Source of the DNA: Gaoshiqia sp050178015
GTDB taxonomy: Bacteria > Bacteroidota > Bacteroidia > Bacteroidales > Prolixibacteraceae
Direction of reading: 5' to 3'
Assembly (NCBI GenBank): GCA_050178015.1
Contig: JBFXGM010000011.1
Coordinates: forward strand, 69,486 to 133,485
DNA: 64,000 nucleotides
Positions 48,890-57,829 of this stretch are shown piece after piece. How positions within the stretch are numbered: the first letter of the stretch is position 1; each line of letters begins with the position of its first letter. The notes beneath the pieces were generated by a model. That model was given only the letters and a program-made list of their open reading frames with translations. It was not told the DNA's origin and ran no database searches. A program made the translations under genes and the position numbers.

Positions 48890-49852
48890 TTAAAAATAAC
48901 GGGGCGAATGGGCCCTGCGCCGACTGGAAACAAAATCGTAACTCACCAGGATTTCGTGGGTCCCGCGGTTAAACGAGTTCAGGTCCGACGAGGTAATATC
49001 ATACGAGTAGCCCACCTTAAACTGATCGGTCACCTGGAGCTGCATCATGCCGCCTACCGCGTCGCCCACCCGGTACATCGCGCCCAGCCACAGCTTGTCG
49101 TACAACAAAAAGTGGGTGGATATATCGACAGAGAGCGGCACATTGTTCATATATTTCAACTGAAAGTAGGGCTTAAACTTCACCACCTGGTTCACATCGA
49201 ACACATAGCCCGTCATCAGGAAATAATGCAGCTCTTCCTTCTGCAGCTGCTCCACCGTATAACTGGAGCGGGTTATGGTGTTGCGTAACATTTTAGGCAC
49301 CGACAAGCCCAGGTAAAAACGCTCGGAATGGAAAAAGAGACCCAGGCCCACGTTCGGCAAGAAACGCTGATTGACATCCGACTGAAAGATGGGATCGTTC
49401 GGATCCACCAGATCCAGGTCGCTCAGACGAGCCTCGTAAAAGTTGACGCCGCCCTTCAACCCAAACGATAAATACTGGCGAAAGCCAAAGGCCACCCGGT
49501 ACGAATAGTCGAAATAAGCGCCTGTTTGGGAAATAACCCCGATTTTATCGGTCAGGATCGAAAAGCCAAGGCCCATCATTTCGCGGCCAACCGGCGTGTG
49601 CATCGACACCACATGTGTCGTGGGCGCCCCATCCAGCGAAACCCACTGATTACGGGTGAGCGCTCTCACGTTCATCACCCGACCGGTGCCGGCATAGGCC
49701 GGATTGACCGTGAGGATGTTGTCCATGTATTGTGTGTACATGGGGTCCTGCTGAGCATGAGCAGCCAGCACGGCGCAAAACCACAGCAGGGTGAAAATCA
49801 GTCTTCGTATGTAATTTTTATCGGTCAAGCTACAATCGTTTTTAATGTTCAT
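48890..49852 (-). CDS. PorP/SprF family type IX secretion membrane protein
   Basis: A 320-residue predicted outer-membrane beta-barrel. Signal peptide ending AHAQ, then the family start QDPMYTQYMDNILTVNPAYAGTG. Later markers are VNFYEARLSDLDLVDPNDP, FLPNVGLGLFFHSERFYLGLSVPKML and the C-terminal GTHEILVSYDF. PorP/SprF proteins are needed to attach or export particular T9SS type B substrates such as SprB. Its ATG overlaps the stop of the 854-residue substrate by one base (TAATG), which points to a dedicated substrate-partner pair. Confidence 0.95.
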   Translation of the reverse strand: MNIKNDCSLTDKNYIRRLIFTLLWFCAVLAAHAQQDPMYTQYMDNILTVNPAYAGTGRVMNVRALTRNQWVSLDGAPTTHVVSMHTPVGREMMGLGFSILTDKIGVISQTGAYFDYSYRVAFGFRQYLSFGLKGGVNFYEARLSDLDLVDPNDPIFQSDVNQRFLPNVGLGLFFHSERFYLGLSVPKMLRNTITRSSYTVEQLQKEELHYFLMTGYVFDVNQVVKFKPYFQLKYMNNVPLSVDISTHFLLYDKLWLGAMYRVGDAVGGMMQLQVTDQFKVGYSYDITSSDLNSFNRGTHEILVSYDFVSSRRRAHSPRYF

Positions 49853-52416
49853 TACCGGTCGATATACACATAGCCGGTCAGTTTTTTGCCGTTCACACCC
49901 AGGTCGAGGATGTAGAAATACGTTCCGGTTGGGATTTCGCCGGTTCCTATTCGTACCCCTTTGTTCACGATGCCGTCCCAGAAGCCGCTTCGTCCGGCCC
50001 CTACGCCGTATTTATCCATTTCATACACCAGGTTCCCCCAGCGGTTAAACACTTTCAGGTGGGCATTCGAATAATTATAGATGCCCTTGATTTCGAAATA
50101 ATCGTTGTACCCGTCGCCGTTGGGCGAGAACGCGTTCGGGATGAACAGGGCCTCCTCGTTCACCATCACCAGCACGGTGGCCTCGTCGCACTCCTGCAGG
50201 TAGTTACAAATGGCATACACAAACTGGTCCTGTCCCAGGTAATACTCGTTCGGGGTATAGGTGATGATGGCATCAGCGCCCAGGTCCACACGTCCGTTTT
50301 CAGGCAGACTGACAATCGTAATACTGGCCGGGTTGAGCTCCCCGTTGGGGCGGTCGTTTTCCAGCACACTGATGGCCACCGACGCGTTCATAATCACCTC
50401 GGCGGTATCGTTCACCGCTTCCACCTGTACGTACAGACCCACCATCACCGAATCCAGGTCGGTACAGCCATACGTGTCGGTGATGCGCAGGTAATACTTG
50501 CCGATGCCCATCACTTCGGGCGTGGCCGTATTGGCGCCTGCCACAATCACCCCGCCCTGCTCCGACCACCAGCTAAACTGAAGATCTGCACCGGTACTTT
50601 CCGAAGCATCCAGCAGAATGGAACTGCCGGGCGACGATACAAACAGCTGGTTGTTGGTGACAATTTCCGGGGCGGCATCCACGTTCACCTGCACCGTCCG
50701 GCTGGCCGAATGCCCCAGCTGGTCGGTGACGGTGAGCCGGTATTGGGTCGATGCGCCCGGCATAAACTGCGGCGTGGCGCTGTTGGCATCGCTCAGGTAG
50801 TCGGCAGGCTCCCACAAAAAGCTGATTTCGCCCGCACCCGTGCTGGCGCTGGCATCCAGGGTAACCGGCACACACGAGCCCGTACCCACCTGGTTTTTCA
50901 CCACGATAAACACCTCCGGAATGTCTGACACCAAGTATGCAGTGGCTTCGGAGCACGCTGAGGGGTCGGAAGCCGAACACACCCGATAGACAAAGCGGTC
51001 GGCCAGTTGGCCCGTCGAACCCGCGTGGGGCAGGTATTCAAACCGCCCGTCGGGCTGGATGGTCACTTCGCCATGAGCCGGGCCTGAAACCGGTGTGCTT
51101 TGGTAAACCAGGTTTCCCCCGGTTTGGTTGATCTCGTTGAGAGAAAGGTTGCCCGCCACCAGGCCTTCGCCGTAAAAAACATCGTCGTTGGCATATAAAC
51201 CCGCGCTGAATAAGGCCGGTTCCAGCACATACAGGTTCAGCGTTCCCCAGTCGCAATTGCCGGTGTCGTCGCACACCCGGTAAGTTACATGCTGCTGCCC
51301 GGAAAAGCCCGGCGCGGGGGTGTAGGTATAACTTCCGTTGGCATTCCAGGTAAAGGTGCCGGACAGTCCATTGTCGTTTACCATGCCAATGCGGATGGCG
51401 TCACCTTCGGGATCGAGATCATTGTGCAGGAAGTTTCCGCTCACCGGCTGGCCTACCCGGGTGACGGCCACATCATCGTTGGCCACAGGCGCCTGGTTGG
51501 TGTAGGCAGGCTGAAGGATCTGGATGACCGCCTCGGCCTCGGTGCAACGCTCCACCCCGTTTGGGTCGGGTTGGCAAATCTTGTATTTGAAGACGGCCTC
51601 GCCCGAGTAGTCGTTGGCGGGCACAAAGGTGTATTCGCCCGTTGTTTGGTTGAAGGAAGTCAGCTTGCCCGACGCTTCTTCGGGAATGGTGACCACGCCA
51701 AGCTGCACCAGCGCGGGATCGTAGAACAGGTCGTTGGTGAGCACATTCCCCTGCACGGTCTGGTTGGGCCAGCCCGCGTTTACATCGGCCACGGCCAGCG
51801 GGGTGGCTTGGGCCAACGCCGTATTGATGACCGTGATGAACACCTGCGCTTGCGAGCCGGTTGACTTGTTGGCATCCTCCTGCAACTGGTAGGTGAAGCT
51901 GTCGTTGCCGTAAAAACCTGTTGGCGGCGTATAGGTGATGCTGCCGTCGGCCTGTTGCGTGAGGCTGCCGCCCTGCGTGGTTTGGGCAGGCGTTTCCTGA
52001 ACGGTGCGCGCCGTGAGGCCGCGGTCGTTGGCCAGCACAGCAATGGTCACCGGCTCGTCCATGTTGGTGGTGGCCGCGTCGGCTACGGCCTGCAGCGGCT
52101 CGCTGGTTTCCACCTCGATGGTTGCCGACACCCACTCGCTGAGGCAGCCGTTGTCATCAGTAGCTTGTACCCGCAGGGTATAGGTTCCCAGCTCATCGAA
52201 ACTGATTTCACCGGAATGGTTGCCCGTAGCAGCCAGCACGGTTTCGTTGCCCGAGGGCAAAACCAGCCGCCACTGGTACGTCCAGTTGGCCGGGCCAACT
52301 ACCGAAAAATCATGCGAAGTACCCTGGGGCGCCGTTTGGGCGCTTTGACTAAAAGCAGTATTCTCCCCCAACAGGAAGAACAGTGCACTTAGAAAAAGAA
52401 GGGCAAAATGACGCAT
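49852..52416 (-). CDS. T9SS type B substrate with tandem Ig/cadherin-like domains and CHU_C terminus
   Basis: 854 residues. Signal peptide 1-23; an Ig/PKD-like module at ~28-106 (TYQWRLVLPSGNETV ... GTYTLRVQATDDNGC). Then come several Big_9/cadherin-like domains (VTIAVLANDRGLT, PPTGFYGNDSFTYQL, VSGNFLHNDLDPEGDAIRIG, VAISVLENDRPNG). The last ~95 residues are the gliding-motility-associated type B domain: FIPNAFSPNGDGYNDYFEIKG, LKVFNRWGNLVYEM and TGTYFYILDLGVNGKKLTGYVYI. It should be exported by T9SS and held at the surface by the PorP and OmpA-like proteins encoded next. Its first Ig-like module resembles modules in the two upstream exported proteins. Confidence 0.93.
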   Translation of the reverse strand: MRHFALLFLSALFFLLGENTAFSQSAQTAPQGTSHDFSVVGPANWTYQWRLVLPSGNETVLAATGNHSGEISFDELGTYTLRVQATDDNGCLSEWVSATIEVETSEPLQAVADAATTNMDEPVTIAVLANDRGLTARTVQETPAQTTQGGSLTQQADGSITYTPPTGFYGNDSFTYQLQEDANKSTGSQAQVFITVINTALAQATPLAVADVNAGWPNQTVQGNVLTNDLFYDPALVQLGVVTIPEEASGKLTSFNQTTGEYTFVPANDYSGEAVFKYKICQPDPNGVERCTEAEAVIQILQPAYTNQAPVANDDVAVTRVGQPVSGNFLHNDLDPEGDAIRIGMVNDNGLSGTFTWNANGSYTYTPAPGFSGQQHVTYRVCDDTGNCDWGTLNLYVLEPALFSAGLYANDDVFYGEGLVAGNLSLNEINQTGGNLVYQSTPVSGPAHGEVTIQPDGRFEYLPHAGSTGQLADRFVYRVCSASDPSACSEATAYLVSDIPEVFIVVKNQVGTGSCVPVTLDASASTGAGEISFLWEPADYLSDANSATPQFMPGASTQYRLTVTDQLGHSASRTVQVNVDAAPEIVTNNQLFVSSPGSSILLDASESTGADLQFSWWSEQGGVIVAGANTATPEVMGIGKYYLRITDTYGCTDLDSVMVGLYVQVEAVNDTAEVIMNASVAISVLENDRPNGELNPASITIVSLPENGRVDLGADAIITYTPNEYYLGQDQFVYAICNYLQECDEATVLVMVNEEALFIPNAFSPNGDGYNDYFEIKGIYNYSNAHLKVFNRWGNLVYEMDKYGVGAGRSGFWDGIVNKGVRIGTGEIPTGTYFYILDLGVNGKKLTGYVYIDR

Positions 52417-52492
52417 GTACTTAATGGTTCAACTTATGCTATTGGCAAACAGACAAATTCGGAAGCTATGCTTAAATTACCGATTTGAGATT

Positions 52493-52612
52493 GTTCCGTT
52501 AGGAACTGGATGCGGGTAGAAAAGCAAAATTTCGGTAATCTTTTGTCCCGTACGGGACAATACCACAATATAATTCCTAATTTTTCTACCCATATCTTTT
52601 CCCTACGGGAAA
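52493..52612. promoter_or_regulatory. Three similar palindromes upstream of the type B substrate gene
   Basis: Dyad 1 is GTTCC-GTTA-GGAAC (52493-52506), dyad 2 is the perfect TTGTCCCGTACGGGACAA (52543-52560), and dyad 3 is TTTCCC-TAC-GGGAAA (52598-52612). Their centres are 52 and 53.5 bp apart, close to five helical turns. A TATATTGT on the minus strand just upstream of dyad 2 resembles a -7 element, so dyad 2 would cover the start point. They could be repressor sites on one DNA face, or RNA hairpins in the leader. Confidence 0.6.
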
Positions 52613-52629
52613 TTTCAAACAGCTTCTTT

Positions 52630-52667
52630 AAAAAAAAGGAAATAAAGGCCAGCCGAAGCTGGCCTTT
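52630..52667 (-). terminator. Intrinsic terminator of the 250-residue exported protein gene
   Basis: A perfect 10-bp stem AAAGGCCAGC / GCTGGCCTTT (52644-52653, 52658-52667) with a CGAA (TTCG on the minus strand) loop, followed on the minus strand by T-rich sequence ending in eight T. It lies 17 bp after the stop at 52684, so the type B gene downstream is probably transcribed from its own promoter. Confidence 0.85.
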
Positions 52668-52683
52668 CAGGATGAATATGTAA

Positions 52684-53436
52684 TTAATTTATAAAAGAAA
52701 TTGTTGGAACTGAATGAACTGAGATTGTCGCTTCATCATTGTCAGTAGCGATTGTAAGTGAATTACCATCCACATCTGTAGCGCTTGTGATAGTAATTGT
52801 GTAGACAACATCTGATCCACTTGTATTCACAAAATACTGGTTAATATTGACTTCCAAAGTTCCACTATTTGCAGTCAATTCAACTTCATCTGACCCAGTT
52901 TCGCTCACATTCGTCCCAGAACCATCTACATTGGTTGCAGTAATCGAGTAATTAACTGTGATCGGTGTTTGTGCGCCGTCGGCATCAGCAGTAACTGTGA
53001 ATTCAATAATATCGCTTCCTGAATCAGTATTACCTGATGATCCATTGCTAGCTAAGAATGAACATGTTTCGGTTACAGCATCTGCAATTGAAAGAACAAC
53101 AGGCTGGATTGTGATTTCATAACGATACAGTTCAGAATAACAGCCTTCTGCATCAACAAGATACACATCCAAATTATAAGTATCACCAGGAGTCGCGTCA
53201 TCCCAAGTAATATCCACAGAATTTGTTGTACTTGTGAGGTCACCAACTGTAGTTGAACCATCATCTAAATGCCAATGAAAGGTACCCGTTCCTGTTACTG
53301 AATATGTAACTGTGGAACCGTCTTTAGCGGATATTGCTTTAGATGAAGCAACTGTGGTTGGTTGTTGTGCAAACGCACTGGTTGAAACCATAAGGCCTAA
53401 GGCCAAGATCAAAAAAGATAAAATTCTCGTTTTCAT
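52684..53436 (-). CDS. Exported 250-residue protein: Ig-like module plus C-terminal ISF domain
   Basis: From the ATG at 53436 (a TTG at 53448 adds four residues). Signal peptide MKTRILSFLILALGLMVST ending AFAQ. Residues ~20-110 are an Ig/PKD-like module (GTFHWHLDDGS, VDITWDDATPGDTYNLDVYLVD, AEGCYSELYRYEI). Residues ~115-250 form a second beta-rich domain (IIEFTVTADADGAQTPITVN, YTITITSATDVDGNSL) and the protein ends SVPTISFIN. The whole protein seems homologous to the last ~230 residues of the 1444-residue neighbour. By eye the gene is more AT-rich than its surroundings. A strong terminator follows. No database family is recognised; it may be a small, abundant subunit of a surface structure. 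Confidence 0.85.
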   Translation of the reverse strand: MKTRILSFLILALGLMVSTSAFAQQPTTVASSKAISAKDGSTVTYSVTGTGTFHWHLDDGSTTVGDLTSTTNSVDITWDDATPGDTYNLDVYLVDAEGCYSELYRYEITIQPVVLSIADAVTETCSFLASNGSSGNTDSGSDIIEFTVTADADGAQTPITVNYSITATNVDGSGTNVSETGSDEVELTANSGTLEVNINQYFVNTSGSDVVYTITITSATDVDGNSLTIATDNDEATISVHSVPTISFIN

Positions 53437-53494
53437 TTTGTTATTCAATTTAAAGGTTAAAAATTCATTTATTAATTGTCCTGTTTATTTGTTG

Positions 53495-56400
53495 TTAATC
53501 GAATGAAATAGAAGGGATTTCGAACGCCTTCAAACTGTCGGAATTGTTCGACATGTTTGGGTCGGAAACCTGGTAGGTGTCCGTTGCCTGGATCGAAAGC
53601 CCGATTGCAATTTCGCTGTCGGGGATGTTGTTAAAGGTGAAGTACAACACCACTTTATAGGGTTCTGATTTCTCGGTTTGCACCAGGGGGGCAGCCCCGG
53701 AAGCCGGGGTGAGATTCCAGTTTTCGGACGAACGGATATTGCTGACTGTTCCTGATTGAATCGTTGAGCCATCCATCGTAATTTCATAGTCAAACTCAAA
53801 CGGTTCGGTAGCCACAGCCGGGAAAGTAATGTTCCAGAAATACTTCGTAGTTCCGGTTCCTACTGTTTGACAATCATCATCCAGATCATCCAGCGCCACA
53901 TCAAAGGTGTTTGCCCGGATGATCACGGGAAGTAGTTCTTGTTTGGTACATGATGTTGAGGTTTTGGTTTTTATGAGCGAAATGATATAAAATTCGTCAG
54001 CTGTCAAGCCTGTAAAGGTGATGTCCACTTCAGCGCCCGAGTTGTTGGGCGACATGGTAAAGCCTGATCCAAGGGGGATATCTGATCCCTCGATTACCCC
54101 ATCATGGTTAAAGTCGGAATAGATTTCCCAGAGGTAGGTGTAGCCGCTTTCGGCCGTTCCGCCGTCCACCTGGTAGGTGTGGGTGGAAGTGAGCATCGGC
54201 TTGGCCCCCGAACCTTCGGAAGGGATAGTGGAGCCGCCATCGTAAGAGATGGGGGTGAGGGGGAATTCAACGATTACCCTTTGTTCGCCAGGGTCACTCT
54301 CATTTCCGCATTCATCGGTTACGATCCAGGTAATGGTGGTAGTACCTTCGGGGAAATTCTCATTAATCTCGCCTTCGCCTTCAATCAGTGGGTTGGATGG
54401 CTTGTCGCCCAAGCGGTAGCTGTAGGAAGCATATTCGAGGGCAAAGCCGCAATTATCGTCGGCATCCGGCTGCGGGATGGTGGCAGCGTTACCGGTGCAA
54501 CCTGCTTCCGGCTCCGGGTCCAGTAATATATCCGCAAGTTCTCCGACTTGGAAGGTAGGCTTTTCGCTGTCGGTAATGGTAAAGATCTGAGTGCAGGTTT
54601 TCTCGATTCCTGCTCCATCTGAAATGGTATAAATTCGGTTAACCTGGCAGCCGGAAGAAGTACTGACCACATCCTCGTGAGAGATGGTCAGGCTGCCGGG
54701 ACAATTGTAAGTCACTGTCCCGCCAAGGCTCTCAAATTCAGCAACGGAAGTTGCAGCAACCGGAAGGTTGTTGATACAATCCACACTGCCGCCAACAGGA
54801 GGGCAGGTAATGGTTAGTTCGCCGGCAACTGTCACTTTTACCACTCCCGAATTCTCGTCCTGTGCCGTAACAGGAATTGAGCCTTCGTTCGTTTTTTCAA
54901 CGGTTAATACTCTTCGGTAATAGGTAGTTCCTACTGTTGTGGTTGGAGGTGTAAAATCACGAGAGGTGGAACCTGAAACGGGAGTCCAGCCTGATACCCC
55001 ATCGGTGCTGCTTTCCCATTGATAAGAGACTGTGAAGTTATTATCGCTGCTGATCGGACTTTCCGTGAATACATTGTTACCAGAAATGGCGGAGGCTGTT
55101 TCATTAACGCAGTAATTCAAATCCGTGGTGGCGACAGTATTCGGCACTTTCTCCATACTTTGAAAGGATACTCTGTTGCCTCCTGCGCTTTCAAAAAACT
55201 CCAGCATCAGATTACTTGTACCAGTCAGTTCAAACAGGATTTTAGAGTCAGTTGCATATCCTCGTTGAACCCAACGATCGTAAACTTTGTCACCGTCAAC
55301 CGTCAGTCTTGTGCCGTCATCGCTACCGATGTTGACCAGGTAAATGCCTTCTTCCCGCGAAGATGTCATCCGGTACCGGACAGCGAAATAATCCGGATAC
55401 ATCTCATTCGTTTCACCATCTGAGATAATAGCAAAGCATGAAGTGCCGAAATTCCGGTCGAATAACTCCGTTTCTGTTGAGTGTCCATAATAGCTTGTAA
55501 AAGCGTCAGCATCCGAGGGTGGGGCTGCAACCGCATCCAGACGTTTGTAAAAATGTCCGATCCATGAATCTGCGCCCGCCAGGTTCGGATCATCCGGGGA
55601 AAGAGAAGGAAAAGTAACGGACACCTGCGTTCGGGTGCTTTCACAATCCGAAGAGTTCAGGATGGAAACCCAATAGTCGGTGGCAGTAGCCAAAACCGGT
55701 GTAGTAAAGGTATTATCATTGTGGTCTGAACTTGTTTTTAGCGGAGTACCTCCGGTTTCAACATCGTACCATACATATTTGTCACTTGAGCTGGCTCCGG
55801 AAACGTTTAATGTGTAAGTAGAACTTGAACCGATACAAATAGATGCTCCTGTTGCTGACGGAGGCGTTGGAAGCACGGTGCACGGATCAATAATATTGAT
55901 CGTATAGTCTTCGGTTTCGCCGTAGCCATAATTGGCACAAGGATCGATATTGTTTTCGTCCCAAACTTCACGAACCCGCATTCTGGTTTCCCCAAATTCT
56001 GCATCTGTCGGTACTGTAAAGTTAATGGTTCCGGTATCCCATCCTCCCATATCCAGCAGGCTTCCTAATTTTTCACCTGAAGAAAAAGCACCATCGTGAT
56101 TATAATCGATCCACACGGCTATATTATTGTCATATGAATAATTCCCTACGCCCAACGTAATCGTGTATAAATTACCAGCTTTTAAGTCAGTTGACTGACT
56201 ATCATAGAACGCATAATAAGGGGCTGACAGATCAAATGTACTATTCGCGATATCCCCAAGGCCGACATAGGAAATAAAGTCTCCGTAACCGGTACCATAA
56301 GAATAGGTCGGTGTACAATAACTCAAACAAGCAGATCCGGCCGTTGTAAATGTCCAGGTACTTGCACCAACAGCATCGCCACAGTCATTTTTGGGAACTA

Positions 56401-57829
56401 CTTTCCAATAGTAGGTGGTATTGGCCGATAGCATACCGGTAGAGTAAGTGGTGCCGGCAGTGTTTTGGGTAACCGAGCCGGGCAGGCTGCCAGCGCCAAA
56501 ATACACATCGTATGATGTGGCTCCGGTAACAGCGTTCCACGAAACCGACGAAACGGCCCCGTCGCCAGCATAGCAGACATGGGTTGCCCCATCAGCAGGG
56601 CTGGGGTTTGATGTTGTGCCAGGCACATCGTCAATGGTTATGGTGGCGCTGCCGGTCATTTGCACGGTGCAGCCATCGCCATCCAGCTCGCCCACAACGG
56701 TGTAAGTACCTGCGGCGATTTGGTTGGGAAAACTGATGGCCGAACCGGTACCGGCATCGGTAACTCCTGTAGCAACACCATCCCGGTACAGCTCGTAGGT
56801 TACTCCGGTTTCTGAATCATCCAAATCGATCGTAACACCGCTGCCACCAGCGCAATAGCTGCCGTCTCCGGTAACGGTTACGTTGAAGGGGGTGACAGAA
56901 CAACAGGAATAGGTTACGGCATCAATGTCAGTATCATAGACATTCAATTCTGTAAAGCGTAGGTATCGTGCATCTTGCGTCAACGTCACCGTTTGATCAA
57001 AAAAACTTGTACTATTTGGATCGTAAGTTCCAATGGTAGTCCAGGAACTGAGATTTGATGAAGATTCAACACGTATTTGCGGTGTTTGTTGGGTCGTTAA
57101 TCCTCTTCTCCAGCGAATAGTTAGGGTGGAACCTGCTTTACGAACCTGGCCGCCTCCCGTAAGATCTAAGACTAATTGATCATCGGTATCATAGAGTTCT
57201 GCGGCATTTCCATCCGGCAAACCCAAGGCGTTTGATGAATTATTTACCCCAGATTGCGACTGAACAGCAAAAGCGGATCCGTTGCAAAAAGAAGAAGTGA
57301 TCCCCTGAACAACAATATCGTCTGCATAATAATACTCATCGTCACTGTTATTTGACATCCGAATTCGAACTTCCATGTAGCTTCCGGATGATCCTGTTTG
57401 GGAAGCAGTGGCACTTGAGAAATCATTGCTAATAGAAAAAAAACTGCTCCAGCTACCTCCATCAATCCGATATTCAGCAATAATATAGTCTCCCCCATCC
57501 AAATTGTTTCCACTTCCATATAGACTAATTGATATTGAGATTGAAGAGTACGCTGAAATATCAATGCTTTCAGAAGTCCAAATTCCTTCCCCATCCAAAT
57601 CTTGCCCATGTAATTGCCCATTTTGTACAGACCATACATCTGCGGCTGACAAAGAATTTATGGTCCATTTGGCAGGGGTTCCGCTACCCTGGGTTGTACC
57701 ATTTGAGTAGGTAAAATCCTCTTCCCAAATTGTAATTTGGGCAAAAGAAGATACAGCCATCCCCAGGGACAGCATAAGAATTAAAAATGCAATTTTAATT
57801 TGCTGAGCTAATAATTTACCTACTACCAA
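53495..57829 (-). CDS. Giant exported modular protein (GEVED, PA14-like, HYR-like and Ig-like domains, ISF tail)
   Basis: 1444 residues. Start taken at TTG 57829: an in-frame stop lies just upstream and it gives the signal peptide (KIAFLILMLSLGMAVSSFAQ). In order: a jelly-roll-like region ~30-180; a discoidin-like region ~185-310; Ig/fibronectin-like repeats ~320-500; a GEVED domain ~515-660 (AVWIDYNHDGAFSSGEKLGS ... YGYGETEDYTINI). Then follow an Ig-like repeat, a PA14-like domain ~765-905 (YLVNIGSDDGTRLTVDGDKV), Ig and HYR-like domains ~1000-1210, an Ig-like module ~1212-1306 and a last domain ending EIPSISFD. There is no standard T9SS type A or B tail, so the shared C-terminal domain may be the sorting signal. 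It heads the surface cluster. Confidence 0.88.
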   Translation of the reverse strand: MVVGKLLAQQIKIAFLILMLSLGMAVSSFAQITIWEEDFTYSNGTTQGSGTPAKWTINSLSAADVWSVQNGQLHGQDLDGEGIWTSESIDISAYSSISISISLYGSGNNLDGGDYIIAEYRIDGGSWSSFFSISNDFSSATASQTGSSGSYMEVRIRMSNNSDDEYYYADDIVVQGITSSFCNGSAFAVQSQSGVNNSSNALGLPDGNAAELYDTDDQLVLDLTGGGQVRKAGSTLTIRWRRGLTTQQTPQIRVESSSNLSSWTTIGTYDPNSTSFFDQTVTLTQDARYLRFTELNVYDTDIDAVTYSCCSVTPFNVTVTGDGSYCAGGSGVTIDLDDSETGVTYELYRDGVATGVTDAGTGSAISFPNQIAAGTYTVVGELDGDGCTVQMTGSATITIDDVPGTTSNPSPADGATHVCYAGDGAVSSVSWNAVTGATSYDVYFGAGSLPGSVTQNTAGTTYSTGMLSANTTYYWKVVPKNDCGDAVGASTWTFTTAGSACLSYCTPTYSYGTGYGDFISYVGLGDIANSTFDLSAPYYAFYDSQSTDLKAGNLYTITLGVGNYSYDNNIAVWIDYNHDGAFSSGEKLGSLLDMGGWDTGTINFTVPTDAEFGETRMRVREVWDENNIDPCANYGYGETEDYTINIIDPCTVLPTPPSATGASICIGSSSTYTLNVSGASSSDKYVWYDVETGGTPLKTSSDHNDNTFTTPVLATATDYWVSILNSSDCESTRTQVSVTFPSLSPDDPNLAGADSWIGHFYKRLDAVAAPPSDADAFTSYYGHSTETELFDRNFGTSCFAIISDGETNEMYPDYFAVRYRMTSSREEGIYLVNIGSDDGTRLTVDGDKVYDRWVQRGYATDSKILFELTGTSNLMLEFFESAGGNRVSFQSMEKVPNTVATTDLNYCVNETASAISGNNVFTESPISSDNNFTVSYQWESSTDGVSGWTPVSGSTSRDFTPPTTTVGTTYYRRVLTVEKTNEGSIPVTAQDENSGVVKVTVAGELTITCPPVGGSVDCINNLPVAATSVAEFESLGGTVTYNCPGSLTISHEDVVSTSSGCQVNRIYTISDGAGIEKTCTQIFTITDSEKPTFQVGELADILLDPEPEAGCTGNAATIPQPDADDNCGFALEYASYSYRLGDKPSNPLIEGEGEINENFPEGTTTITWIVTDECGNESDPGEQRVIVEFPLTPISYDGGSTIPSEGSGAKPMLTSTHTYQVDGGTAESGYTYLWEIYSDFNHDGVIEGSDIPLGSGFTMSPNNSGAEVDITFTGLTADEFYIISLIKTKTSTSCTKQELLPVIIRANTFDVALDDLDDDCQTVGTGTTKYFWNITFPAVATEPFEFDYEITMDGSTIQSGTVSNIRSSENWNLTPASGAAPLVQTEKSEPYKVVLYFTFNNIPDSEIAIGLSIQATDTYQVSDPNMSNNSDSLKAFEIPSISFD

